A stretch of 64,000 bases of DNA from Amycolatopsis sp. A133 (GTDB taxonomy: Bacteria; Actinomycetota; Actinomycetes; Mycobacteriales; Pseudonocardiaceae), in contig NZ_JAVHJU010000004.1 of NCBI RefSeq assembly GCF_031082405.1, positions 586,092 to 650,091 on the forward strand, written 5' to 3'. The first letter of the stretch is position 1, and each line of letters begins with the position of its first letter. The notes below the pieces were generated by a model. The model did not search any database and had not been told where the DNA came from. It saw only the letters and a program-made list of their open reading frames with translations. Made by a program: the position numbers and the translations under genes. Below are positions 34,541-43,547 of this stretch, piece by piece.

Positions 34541-34668
34541 CCGACGTCCTTCGCAAGGAGTACACGCACGAGTGACCCGTACGGTTTGCACGTTCCCGTC
34601 CCTGCTCGCGAACGCCCGGCTACAGCGGCTGAGCGGGGATGTCCGCGTACTCCTTGCGAAGGACGTCG
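34541..34668. repeat. 22-bp perfect inverted repeat, 84-bp spacer
   Basis: The plus strand at 34541-34562 (core GTCCTTCGCAAGGAGTAC) is the exact reverse complement of 34647-34668. The right copy encodes DVLRKEY near the C-terminus of the PabC-like protein. The left copy, read on the plus strand, encodes the same peptide and then stops four codons later (YTHE-stop). This looks like the trace of an inverted duplication of the PabC-like 3' end. It could also form a stem in RNA from this intergenic region. Confidence 0.8.
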
Positions 34669-35399
34669 AGGATCGGGTGCGCCTCGGCGAACCCGACGCC
34701 GTCCACGGCGCTGATCGCCCGGACGCCCACGCCGGCATTGGTGGCGAACGCCGCACCCATGCCGGGCAGCTGACGGAGCGGGACCGGATCCGTGCGGACC
34801 GGGCCGCCGTGGACCTCGTTGAGCAACGCCATCGTCACTCCCGGCAGGACTTTCGCCCGCGGCCACACCAAGTGCTCTCCGTCGAAGAACCCGACGTTCC
34901 AGGTGGCCCCCTCGGCGACGAACGACCGCTCGTCGATGAACAGCACGTCGTCGAAACCGGCCAGCTGCGCGCGCCGCCGCCGGTCGATCGTGCCGAACAG
35001 GCCGACGTGCTTCACCTCCGGCCGCTCCCGCACGTACCGGGCCGCCTGCACCCGCATCGGCGACAGTGCCTCGGCCGGAGCGGGTCGGGTGGTCACCAGA
35101 AGGTGCGGTTCGGCCGCCGCTCCGGGATGCGCGAGCTCCAACGCCGGGTCGAACACGGTTACCCGGACTGTTGCCGCCCCTTTCCGCTCACCCAGCGCGT
35201 GACGAATCAAATATCGCACCCGTTCGGTGTCCAGGTCCGTTCCGAAAACTATCCGGCAGTCCCGCGACAACCGCTCCAAGTGCAAGGACAACCCCCGCAC
35301 CCGCCCGTCCGCGACTCGCATGGTGGTGAAGTGGCCGTAGTTCGTCATCGCGAGTGCGCTCAGCTGGATGCGGTCCGCCGGTACTCCGTTCAGCTCCAT
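34620..35399 (-). CDS. class IV PLP enzyme (PabC/aminodeoxychorismate-lyase-like)
   Basis: The protein has 259 residues, start MELNGVPADRIQ, with SALAMTNYGHFTTMRV, LSLHLERLSRDCRIVFG, the Schiff-base Lys in VKHVGLFGT, and DDVLFIDERSFVAEGATWNVGFFDG. The motifs and length fit the small branched-chain aminotransferase / ADC-lyase-like family of actinomycetes. Together with the fused ADC synthase at 18.7-20.9 kb it could give 4-aminobenzoate. No good ribosome site precedes the ATG at 35397-35399. Sequence upstream in the same frame (FHEHFDKRRGEFG) also looks coding, so the native gene may have been longer and is now disrupted. Confidence 0.75.
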   Translation of the reverse strand: MELNGVPADRIQLSALAMTNYGHFTTMRVADGRVRGLSLHLERLSRDCRIVFGTDLDTERVRYLIRHALGERKGAATVRVTVFDPALELAHPGAAAEPHLLVTTRPAPAEALSPMRVQAARYVRERPEVKHVGLFGTIDRRRRAQLAGFDDVLFIDERSFVAEGATWNVGFFDGEHLVWPRAKVLPGVTMALLNEVHGGPVRTDPVPLRQLPGMGAAFATNAGVGVRAISAVDGVGFAEAHPILDVLRKEYADIPAQPL

Positions 35400-35848
35400 C
35401 AAGTCGGCATCGTCTCGTATCCGCAGCACGGACGAAGCACCGAATTCGCCGCGGCGCTTGTCGAAGTGCTCGTGGAACTCCCGCCACTCGCCCGGGCGCG
35501 GTGTTCGTCTTCCGGGCCCAGTAACCCCGGCGTTCGAGGAACGCTTGGTGGTAGGCCGTGACGTCCTCGTGTGGTGCGCCGAGCGTCGCTCGCGCCGAGA
35601 CCGACCCGGCGCGCCGGTACGGCGGCCGGCCGCGATGATTGCCGCGAGCAGCCCGGGTACCGCGGCCTGCGGGGCGGCCGGACCCGGTCCGGCGGCGGGA
35701 TCTCGGTCCGGTTCGCGAAGCACTGTTCCTGCGCCGCGACCGTCGGGCGCGAGCCGCCGGCGATCCCGAAGAAGTTGTCCTCCGGCCGCACGTCGGCGAC
35801 ACCGAGCACCCTGCACCGGGCACGGTTGATGGTCTCGCCCACCCACAT
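35400..35848 (-). pseudogene. disrupted carrier-protein-containing gene upstream of the PabC-like CDS
   Basis: A well-formed start (GGGGAG then ATG at 35846-35848) opens MWVGETINRARCRVLG, followed by VRPEDNFFGIAGGSRP. This is a peptidyl-carrier motif in which the canonical GGDSL is GGSRP. The frame then becomes nonsense. Coding-like peptides continue in the other frames: VPGLLAAIIAAGRR, then HEDVTAYHQAFLERRGYW, then WREFHEHFDKRRGEFG, which runs into the PabC-like frame. At least three shifts are needed, so I read this as a decayed gene, possibly a PCP fused to or translated with the PabC-like enzyme. Base-call errors are the alternative. The 70 bp to the next gene holds nothing notable. Confidence 0.5.
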
Positions 35849-35918
35849 AGTCGCTCCCCTGTCCCGAAGGCCTGCGGCCGACGCTAGAAGCCGTTGCTCC
35901 ACAACGGCTTCACTTCCC

Positions 35919-37718
35919 CTACACGCATCCGTGGAGCGCCGGAACCCGCTGAACGGGAACAAGCCCGGGCCGGGCCAGTTCACGGGCGAACAACCGGATC
36001 AACGGGTTCAGGTGGTAGTGACCGCGACGTGCGCGGTCCACCAGCCCGGCGTCGACCAGCTCGTCCAGCGAGTCCTCGGCGTCCCGTACCGAGAGCCGCT
36101 GGTCGCCGGCGACATCGCCCGGAGCGACCTCGCCGGTCTCGCCGGCACCGAGGCCTTGGAGCAGGGTGTGCGCCGCCGGACCGGCCACCGGGCCGAGGTG
36201 CCGCAACGCGCCGTGACACTGCCGGAACCGGTCCCGGACGGAGATGTCGTCCACGCGCAGTTCGTCCAGCCGCCGGCTCTCCGGGCGGAGGCGGTCGGCC
36301 AGTTCGGGCAGCGACCAGTGCCGTGCCTGCAGACGGGCCGCGGCCACCTGCAGCGCCAGCGGCAGATGACCGCACAGTTCCGCCAGTTCCCGCAGCGCAC
36401 CCGGTTCCGGCTGCCCGCCCACCAGCACACCGAGCAGTTCCTCGGCGTCCGGCGGGCTGAGCGCGGGCAGCCGGACGTGGCGTACCCGGTCGAGCGTCGC
36501 CAGCACCCGCCTGCCGGAGATCAGCACGGTGGAGCCGGGACTACCGGTGAGAAACGGACGCGCGTGGGCGGCCGTGGCCACGTCGTCCAGCACCACCAGC
36601 ACCCGGCGATCCGCGAGCGTCGAGCGCAGGACGGCCGCGGCCTCGTCAGCCGAACCGACCGGCAGATCCACGCCGAACGCCCGCAGCGCCCTCCGGAGCA
36701 CCTGCCGTTCCACGGCCGCGCTCTCCGCCGCGTAGCCGAAGTTCATGTACAACTGCCCGTCGGGGCACCGTTCCGCCAGTCCCGCGGCCAGCTGCTGCAC
36801 CAAGACCGACTTCCCGGTGCCCGGCAGCCCCGAGACGGCCACCGCCGCCGGGCTCCCCAGCTGCGCGCACAACTCCTTCGCGAACCGGGTCCGGGCAGCG
36901 GGCATCGACGGCGGCACCGGCAACTGCCGCGGCACCGGCCGCGCGGGCGGGCCGTGCCGCGGCGCGGGCGCCGGCAGGCCGTGCCGAATCTCTTCCCGGA
37001 TCCGGCGGACCTCCGGCCCCGGGCCGACACCCAGCTCGCCGGCGAGCCGTTCGCGCAGCTCGGCAAAGGCGGTCAGCGCCTCCGCAGTCCGGCCGGATCC
37101 GGCGAGCGCGCGCATGAGGAGTCCGGTGAACCGTTCCCGCAGGGGATGCCGTCCGACGGCCGCGCACAGCTCGGGAATCAGGGCCGGGGCCTGGCCCAGC
37201 CGGAGGCCGATCTCGGCGTGGTCCTCCACGGCCGACAACCGCAGCTCGGTGATGCGGAGCACCTCGGCCATCGGGCCACCCGGCCAGTCGAGGTCTTCCA
37301 GCGGTTCGCCACGCCACAACACCAATGCCTGGCGGAGCAGTTCGACGGCAACCGGGTCGTTTCCGGTGCGTGACGCAGCTCGGCCTTGATCCACCAACCG
37401 GGCGAAATTCGTCAAGTCGAGCTCATGGTTGTGTACACGCAGTAAGTACCCGGCACTTTGCCTTTCGATGCGGGGTGTGCCCTGCCGATCGGCGCCGAGC
37501 AGGCCTCGCAACGAGGAAATGTAGGTTTGCAGGTTTCCCAGCACCGACCGGGGCGGCCGTTCGCCCCACATCGTGTCGATCAGCTCCGGCACACCGACCG
37601 GACGGTTGGCCTTGACCAGCAGCATTGCCAGCAGCAGCCGTTGCTTCGGCTTGCCGAGCGCGATCGCCCCGGCCCGGTCCGCACGCACTTCCAGTGCGCC
37701 CAGGATACGGTATTCCAT
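35919..37718 (-). CDS. SARP/AfsR-type regulator with BTAD and NB-ARC domains
   Basis: The protein has 599 residues. Residues about 1-95 are an OmpR-like DNA-binding domain (MEYRILGALEVRA, PELIDTMWGERPPRSV, LQTYISSLRGLLG). About 100-245 is the bacterial transcriptional activation domain. An NB-ARC ATPase then follows with Walker A VSGLPGTGKSVLVQQ and VLVVLDDVA, with a helical end but no TPR array. The start ATG at 37716-37718 was chosen because the family begins this way. An ATG at 37788-37790 would add 24 residues. It is divergent from a second, larger SARP. Confidence 0.85.
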   Translation of the reverse strand: MEYRILGALEVRADRAGAIALGKPKQRLLLAMLLVKANRPVGVPELIDTMWGERPPRSVLGNLQTYISSLRGLLGADRQGTPRIERQSAGYLLRVHNHELDLTNFARLVDQGRAASRTGNDPVAVELLRQALVLWRGEPLEDLDWPGGPMAEVLRITELRLSAVEDHAEIGLRLGQAPALIPELCAAVGRHPLRERFTGLLMRALAGSGRTAEALTAFAELRERLAGELGVGPGPEVRRIREEIRHGLPAPAPRHGPPARPVPRQLPVPPSMPAARTRFAKELCAQLGSPAAVAVSGLPGTGKSVLVQQLAAGLAERCPDGQLYMNFGYAAESAAVERQVLRRALRAFGVDLPVGSADEAAAVLRSTLADRRVLVVLDDVATAAHARPFLTGSPGSTVLISGRRVLATLDRVRHVRLPALSPPDAEELLGVLVGGQPEPGALRELAELCGHLPLALQVAAARLQARHWSLPELADRLRPESRRLDELRVDDISVRDRFRQCHGALRHLGPVAGPAAHTLLQGLGAGETGEVAPGDVAGDQRLSVRDAEDSLDELVDAGLVDRARRGHYHLNPLIRLFARELARPGLVPVQRVPALHGCV

Positions 37719-37882
37719 CGCGTCATCCCCCGGATCCCCGTTTTGCGTGGCCGTGCGGAATGCACCCACCAGATCGGCGGCCGGCGTCATTCCAGCGCCT
37801 CTTCAACCATTCCGCACAAGGCTAGGATGAATCTTGTATCGGCAGGTAGTCCGCGTGTCGGGGTTCGGAGGGAGGAGTGCGC
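37719..37882. promoter_or_regulatory. divergent promoter region between the two SARP regulators
   Basis: This is 164 bp between divergent starts. Rightward I see TTCAAC (37802-37807) and TAGGAT (37823-37828), spaced by a rather short 15 bp. A GGAGGAG ribosome site lies at 37871-37877, five bases before the GTG start at 37883. SARPs bind heptameric direct repeats near -35. None is obvious by eye. Confidence 0.4.
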
Positions 37883-40675
37883 GTGCCCATCGAATTCCGC
37901 CTGCTGGGTCCGATCGAAGGCTTCGCCGGGGGCCACCCGCTTTTGCTCGGACACGCCAGGCAGCGCCTGGTGCTGGCTGCACTGCTCGTCGAGGCCAATC
38001 ACCTGCTCCCGGCCGACAAGCTCATCGACCGAGTGTGGGGAGACCGGCCACCATACAGCGTCCGCAATACGCTGTATGGGTACATTCACCGGCTCCGTCG
38101 CGCCCTTTCCGGTACCGCCGGGGTCGACCTGGTCCGGGAATCCGGCGGTTACCGGTTGCTCGTCGCGCCGGTCGCGGTGGACCTGCATCGATTCACCAAG
38201 CTGCTCGACGAGGCGTCGCACGCCGAGGGCAGCGCTCGCCTCGCGCTCCTCGGCGAAGGGCTGAGCCTCTGGCGAGGCGAACCCTTCGCCACCGCGGACA
38301 CGCCGTGGTTCAACACGCTGCGACAGCAGCTGGAGAACAAACGGTTCGCCGTCAACCTGGACCGCATCGACCTGGCGCTGGAGCACGGGCGCTACCGCGA
38401 CGTCGTCGACGAACTCACCGATCTCAGCGAGGCGCTGCCGCTGAACGAGCGGGTCGCCGGCCAGCACCTGCTCGCGCTGTACCAAGACGGCCGGGCCGCC
38501 GAAGCCCTCGCCCGCTACGACCGGCTCCGGCGGCGGCTGGCCGACGAGCTGGGGTGCGATCCCGGGCGCTCGCTGCGCACGCTGCACGAACGCATCCTGC
38601 TCGCCGACCCGGTCCTGCTGCCGGGCCGCCGGACCCCCGACCGGCAGCCGGTTCCCCGGCAGCTGCCCGGGCGGCCGAGGCTGTTCACCGGCCGCGCGGC
38701 GCAGCTGGCCCTCCTCGACGACGCCCTGCTCGAGGACGAAACCACCGGTGCCACCGCGGTGATTTCGGCGATCGGGGGCAGCGGCGGCGTCGGCAAGACC
38801 TGGCTCGCGCTGCACTGGGCACACCGGCACCTCGACCGCTTCCCTGACGGCCAGCTGTACGTGAACCTCCGGGGCTACGGTCCCGGCGCGAAACCCGTCC
38901 ACCCCACCGAGGCGCTGCACGGATTCCTGGACGCACTGGGGGTGAAGCCGGATTCCGTCCCCGGCGGCCTGGAAGCGCGATCAGCCCTGTTCCGCAGTCT
39001 CCTCGCCGAACGGCGGATGCTCCTGCTCCTCGACAACGCCCGCGACGCCGAACAGGTGCGCCCGCTGCTGCCGGGCAGCCCCGGCTGCACGGTGATCGTG
39101 ACCAGCCGGGAGCAGATGGTCGGCTTGGTCAGCGCGCACGGAGCTCGTCCGGTCCACCTCGACGTGCTGTCCGCTCAGGAGTCCCATGACCTGCTGGCCG
39201 CGCGGCTCCCGGCGACGCGGCTGGCTCAGGACCCCGCCGCCGTCTCCGCGCTGGTGACCTACTGCGCGGGGCTCCCGCTCGCCTTGAGCATCGTCGCCGC
39301 CCGCGCGGCCGTCGAACCCCACAAGCCGCTCGAAGCGTCCGTCGCGGAGCTCGAGCACGAGAACACCCGGCTGGGCGCGCTCGACGACCCGGATCCGGCG
39401 GCGAGCATCCGCGCCGTGCTGTCTGCGTCGTACTCCGCGCTGGAGCCGGCGCTGGCGGAGCTGTTCGGCCTGCTCGGCCTGGCGCCCGGTCCGGACATCA
39501 GCACCGCGGCGGCGACCGCGCTGATCGGCGGCGTCGTGGCCGAGGCAGCCGCCGCGTTGTCGGCGCTGGAAAAGGTGTCGCTGGTCCAGCGGCTCGACGG
39601 CGACCGCTTCCGCATGCACGACCTGGTCCGGCTCTTCGCCGCCGAGGTCGCCGCGGCCGACGTCCCGCAGCGCCGCCGTACCGCCGCGTCCGCCCGCCTG
39701 CGCGATTTCTACCTGCAAACCGGGCATCGGGCCGACCGGCTGCTCGACCCGCACAGCGCCGAGGTGGACCTCGGTACCGCCACGCCCGGTGCGGCGCCGC
39801 TGGCGCTGAGCAGCGAGGCGGCCGCCCTACGCTGGCTGGAAGCCGAGCGGTCCAACCTGATCGCCGTGCTGGACCGGTGCGTGCAGGACCGCGACCACGC
39901 GGCGGTCTGGCAGCTCGCGTGGGCCATGACGACCTTCAACCTCCGCCGCGGCTTCCTGGCCGACGACGTCGCCGCGTGGGTGGAGGGCCTTCGCGCCGCC
40001 CGCAGCCTCGGCGCCTACGCCACCGAAGCCCTTGCGCACCGGATGCTCGCGGACACCTACACCAGGATGGGCCGCCTGGAGGACGCGCTCGCCCACCTCC
40101 AGGAAGCGCTCACCCTGGCCGAACGGCACGGCGACGTACCGGCACAGGCCCACGCGCAGATCGTGCTCGCGCAGACCCACGCCACCGGCGGCGACCACCG
40201 GCGAGCGATCACCCACGCCAGGACCGCACTTCCCCTGTACCGGCAGCTGGGAAATACGGTGTGGGAGGCGCGGGCGCTGAACCGGATCGGCAGTTACGCC
40301 GTTGAGCTCGCCGACTTCGACACGGCGTTGTCCCACTGCCGCAACGCCCTCACGTTGAGCCGCGGCAGCAACGACCGCCGCGGCGAAGCCGACGCGTTGG
40401 CCAGCCTGGCTGTGCTCCATGCCCGTCAGGCGGACTACCCCCGCGCGGCCGAGCTCCATCGCCGTGCACTGCACCTTTACACGGAACTCGGCGCCACCTA
40501 CGAGGAGGCAACGACACTGGAGCGGCTCGGCGCCGTACACGTGCACCTCGGCGAGCACGACCGCGCGAGCAGTGCGTGGCGAGACGCGCTGGAGCTGTAC
40601 CGCATCCAGGGCCGCCACGAGGACGCCGAACGGGTCACCACCCGGCTCGGCGCCGCGGCAGGACCGGGCTGGTGA
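37883..40675 (+). CDS. SARP/AfsR-type regulator with BTAD, NB-ARC and TPR domains
   Basis: The protein has 930 residues: DNA-binding domain (about 1-95: MPIEFRLLGPIEG, LPADKLIDRVWGDRPP, YIHRLRRALSG), BTAD (about 100-245), NB-ARC (about 265-560) with Walker A GGSGGVGKTWLAL and MLLLLDNARD, then a C-terminal TPR array (repeated EALAHRMLADTYTRMGRL-type helices, about 680-920). The start is GTG at 37883-37885, five bases after GGAGGAG. A GTG at 37877 would abut the ribosome site and is rejected. Large SARPs integrate signals through the ATPase and TPR parts to switch on antibiotic clusters. Confidence 0.9.
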   Translation: MPIEFRLLGPIEGFAGGHPLLLGHARQRLVLAALLVEANHLLPADKLIDRVWGDRPPYSVRNTLYGYIHRLRRALSGTAGVDLVRESGGYRLLVAPVAVDLHRFTKLLDEASHAEGSARLALLGEGLSLWRGEPFATADTPWFNTLRQQLENKRFAVNLDRIDLALEHGRYRDVVDELTDLSEALPLNERVAGQHLLALYQDGRAAEALARYDRLRRRLADELGCDPGRSLRTLHERILLADPVLLPGRRTPDRQPVPRQLPGRPRLFTGRAAQLALLDDALLEDETTGATAVISAIGGSGGVGKTWLALHWAHRHLDRFPDGQLYVNLRGYGPGAKPVHPTEALHGFLDALGVKPDSVPGGLEARSALFRSLLAERRMLLLLDNARDAEQVRPLLPGSPGCTVIVTSREQMVGLVSAHGARPVHLDVLSAQESHDLLAARLPATRLAQDPAAVSALVTYCAGLPLALSIVAARAAVEPHKPLEASVAELEHENTRLGALDDPDPAASIRAVLSASYSALEPALAELFGLLGLAPGPDISTAAATALIGGVVAEAAAALSALEKVSLVQRLDGDRFRMHDLVRLFAAEVAAADVPQRRRTAASARLRDFYLQTGHRADRLLDPHSAEVDLGTATPGAAPLALSSEAAALRWLEAERSNLIAVLDRCVQDRDHAAVWQLAWAMTTFNLRRGFLADDVAAWVEGLRAARSLGAYATEALAHRMLADTYTRMGRLEDALAHLQEALTLAERHGDVPAQAHAQIVLAQTHATGGDHRRAITHARTALPLYRQLGNTVWEARALNRIGSYAVELADFDTALSHCRNALTLSRGSNDRRGEADALASLAVLHARQADYPRAAELHRRALHLYTELGATYEEATTLERLGAVHVHLGEHDRASSAWRDALELYRIQGRHEDAERVTTRLGAAAGPGW

Positions 40676-40689
40676 CGCTGCGAAGCTCA

Positions 40690-40969
40690 ACCCGGGACAG
40701 GGCGCAGGATGGGGAACGGCCGGCAGGTCGAAGTGCTCGAACCGGCCGGACCGGATCTCCCAGCGCACCAGCCGGCTCACGCCGCCGCGCTCGTGGGTGA
40801 ACACCAGCGTCGTGGGTGTCTCCCAGAATGGGGCCGAGGGGATCGCGGTGCTGAGGTCGCAGCCTTCCGGCACCGGGTGTTCCTCCGGTTCGCCGTCGGC
40901 GCGTACCGGAACGCGTACAGCCTGCCGGTCCGGTGGGGGACGAAAAACGCCCACGCAGTGGTGCGAGGT
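40690..40969 (-). pseudogene. truncated, frameshifted gene remnant
   Basis: On the minus strand a coding-like stretch reads WAFFVPHRTGRLYAF and, one frame away, SAPFWETPTTLVFTHERGG and VRWEIRSGRFEHFDLP with strong third-position GC. It has no start of its own and no stop before it runs into the antisense of the SARP 3' end, so both ends are missing and one frameshift is needed. The peptide style suggests a beta-propeller or similar repeat protein, but I do not recognise the family. Otherwise this ~295-bp gap holds nothing. Confidence 0.35.
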
Positions 40970-42410
40970 TCAAGCGCGGCTCGGCTTCATCGGGGCAGGG
41001 TCGGCCACGTCGTCCGGGTGCGACAGCGCCCGGGTGATGGCGTGCCGCCGAGCCATCATGACCAGCCCGGTCACCGTCACGACCGTGCCGAGGGCGAAGA
41101 AGTAGACCGGGTGCCCGAGGACCTCGACCACGCGCGCCAGCTGGCTGCCCAGGCCGCCGCCCAGTGCGGCGAACAGCCACCACAACCCCAGCGCCTGCGA
41201 AAGGTAGGCCGCCGGTACCACGTCCGCCGTGGCGGCGATCCCCACGGCGGCGATGATCAGCTCGCCGCACGCGTGCAGCAGGTAGACGGCCAACAGCCAC
41301 CCGACTGAAACCCGTCCGGACGCCGAGGCCAGTGCGGGCACGATCAGCAGCAGGAAACTGCCGCCCGCACACAGCAAGCCGAGTGAGAACTTCAGGGGCA
41401 GGCCGCCCATCCGCGGCAGCGCCCACGCCGCCGCCGGAGCGAGGAACAGCACGAACAGCGGGGTCGCCGCGGGCAGCCAGCTGACCGGGACCTCCATGCC
41501 GAACAGGGTCCGGTCGGTCAGATCACGGGCGAACAAGGCGAGCACGGAGCCGTCCTGCGCGGCGATCATCCAGAACAACGCCGAACCGGAGAACACCCAC
41601 AGGAACGCCCGCAGCCGGGTCCTCGCCGCCGGGGCGAGGGCCGAGCCGAGCCTGCGGTAGCCGGCGAACGGGGCGAGCACGCTCGCCAAAGCCACCACGG
41701 CGATCGCCCCCGTCACCCCGAACACGATCCAGGCCGCGACCGGCACGACGAGCACCAACGGCGCGAACCACAGCCGGCGGGGCACCGAACCCAGCGGCCG
41801 GCCCGGGGCGTCCCCCAGCGGGCCGAGCCTGCGCCCGGCCACCACCAGCTGCACCACGCACACCGCCAGCACGGCCGCCGCGGCCAGGAAGGCCCACTGC
41901 CAGCGCACCCGCTCGCCCAGGTAGCCGATGACCAGCGGGGCGAGCAGGGCGCTGGCCTGGATCGAGGTGTAGATCAGCGAGATGCCGGCCTCGCGCCGGG
42001 CCCGGTCGCCGAACAGCAGGTTGATCAGCGCGAGGTGGTTGGGCTTGTACAGCCCGGTGCCGGCCGCCACCAGGACCAGGCCGATCGCGGCCCCCGCCCG
42101 CGCCGGGAACGCCAGGCACAGGTAACCGGCCATGATGACGACGCCGCCGGCCACCAGCGCCCGGCGCGGTCCCAGGCAACCGGTCGGCCACCCAGCCGCC
42201 GGGCAGGGACAGCATGAACATCAGCCCCATCCAGGCGCCGAACAGCGCGGTGGCGTCGGCGCGGTCGAAGCCGAGGCCACCCGCCGCGACGGGCGTGGTG
42301 GCGTAGAGCACCAGGATCGCCTGCATTCCGTAGAAGCCGAAGCGTTCCCAGACGTCCGTGAGGTAGAGAGTCGCCAGCCAGCGCCGCGAATCCTTGGCCG
42401 GGCGCGTCAC
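40970..42410 (-). pseudogene. POT-family (peptide/proton symporter-like) transporter with single-base frameshift
   Basis: The N-terminal part (GTG start 42408-42410; SRRWLATLYLTDVWERFGFYGMQAILVLY, LPGGWVADRL) and the remainder (GGVVIMAGYLCLAF, GLYKPNHLALINLLFGD and about ten hydrophobic segments) lie in different frames. Deleting one base of the GG at 42175-42176 restores LLGPRRALVAGG and one ~479-residue POT/PTR transporter. The start overlaps the epimerase stop (GTGA). It is either a recent inactivating mutation or a sequence error. POT proteins in clusters often act as exporters. If read as intact, this is the likely export or uptake gene of the right-hand part. Confidence 0.8.
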
Positions 42411-43444
42411 GACGCGTAACGCATCTCGGTCGTGGCGAACTCGCGCATGCCCGCGTGGAAGCCGATTTCCGGGCGCCACGAAAGTTCGGCGCGCAGCCGG
42501 TCGGCGGAGGCGACGATGTGCCGGACGTCGCCGGGGCGGTACTCCCCCGTGACGACCGGCGCCGGGGTGCCCGCGGCCTCGGTCAGCGCCGTGGCCAGCT
42601 GGCCGATCGTGCGGGGTTCGCCGCTGGCCACGTTGAACGCCCGCATCCCCGCGCCCGTCCACCGCAGCGCGGCCAGGTTGGCCGAGACGACGTCGCTCAC
42701 GTGCACGAAGTCCCGCGTCGGGCCGCCGTCTTCGAACACCCGGGGTGCGCGCCCGGCCCGCACCGCGGACCGGAACGTCGCCGCCACCCCGGAATACGGG
42801 CTGTCGTAAGGTATTCCGGGGCCGTACACGTTGTGGTAGCGCAGTGCGACCGCCGCGGCGCCGGTCTCGTTCGCCCAGGCGCCGACGAGGTACTCCTGCG
42901 CGAGCTTCGTGACCGCGTAGACGTTGCGCGGCGGGTCCAGCGGGTCGTCCTCCCGCACCGCACTGGCCACCAGCTCGGCACCGCACTCCGGGCAGCGCGG
43001 CTCGTACCGGCCCGCGTCCATGTCGGCCCGCGTGCGCCGGGACGGCCGGACCCGCGCGTGCTCGGGGCAGTCGTACCTGCTGTCGCCGTAGATGACGACC
43101 GAACTGGCGAGCACGAGCTGCCCGATGTCCCGTCGCGTCATCGCCGCCAGGAGGTTCGCGGTGCCGAGGTCGTTGCACCCGACGTAGCGGGGGCCGTCGA
43201 GGATCTCCTTCCCCCGCCCCACCATCGCGGCGTGGTGGCTGACCAGCTCGACACCCCCCAGCACGCGGTCGACGGTGTCCGGGTCCCGCAGGTCGCCGTG
43301 CACGAACTCCACCTCTTCCGGGAACACCGGCGGCGCACCGTGCACGAGCGCGTCGACCACCCGGACCTCGTGTCCGTCCTCGACCAGTTTTCCGGCGACC
43401 CGTGAGCCGATGAACCCCGCGCCGCCGGTCAGCAGAATCCGCAT
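42407..43444 (-). CDS. NAD-dependent sugar epimerase with Cys-rich insert
   Basis: This 345-residue extended SDR has MRILLTGGAGFIGSRVAG, SSVVIYGD, the active-site YAVTK and ALRYHNVYGPGIPY. Between the SSVVIYG strand and YxxxK there is an insert with DCPEH and, ~30 residues on, RCPECGAE, which could bind Zn. Inserts like this occur in some dTDP-rhamnose/6-deoxysugar 4-epimerases. ATG at 43442-43444 is chosen; a GTG at 43451-43453 is possible. It is coupled to the POT gene and divergent from a second SDR, so it probably makes a sugar donor for the four nearby glycosyltransferases. Confidence 0.85.
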   Translation of the reverse strand: MRILLTGGAGFIGSRVAGKLVEDGHEVRVVDALVHGAPPVFPEEVEFVHGDLRDPDTVDRVLGGVELVSHHAAMVGRGKEILDGPRYVGCNDLGTANLLAAMTRRDIGQLVLASSVVIYGDSRYDCPEHARVRPSRRTRADMDAGRYEPRCPECGAELVASAVREDDPLDPPRNVYAVTKLAQEYLVGAWANETGAAAVALRYHNVYGPGIPYDSPYSGVAATFRSAVRAGRAPRVFEDGGPTRDFVHVSDVVSANLAALRWTGAGMRAFNVASGEPRTIGQLATALTEAAGTPAPVVTGEYRPGDVRHIVASADRLRAELSWRPEIGFHAGMREFATTEMRYAS

Positions 43445-43547
43445 GGCGCGCACCCTGTCGTGGCCGCGTCCAGAACGGTTCGAGGTCCGCTCGACCCGCC
43501 GTTCCTACTGTGCGTCTCCTTGCGAACCCGGGAGAGGGAGCACGGTC
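43445..43547. promoter_or_regulatory. divergent region between two sugar-SDR genes
   Basis: This is 103 bp between divergent starts, with a GGGAG ribosome site at 43536-43540 for the rightward gene. TACTGT (43506-43511) could be a rightward -10 box but has no convincing -35 partner. No StrR-type box. Confidence 0.35.
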
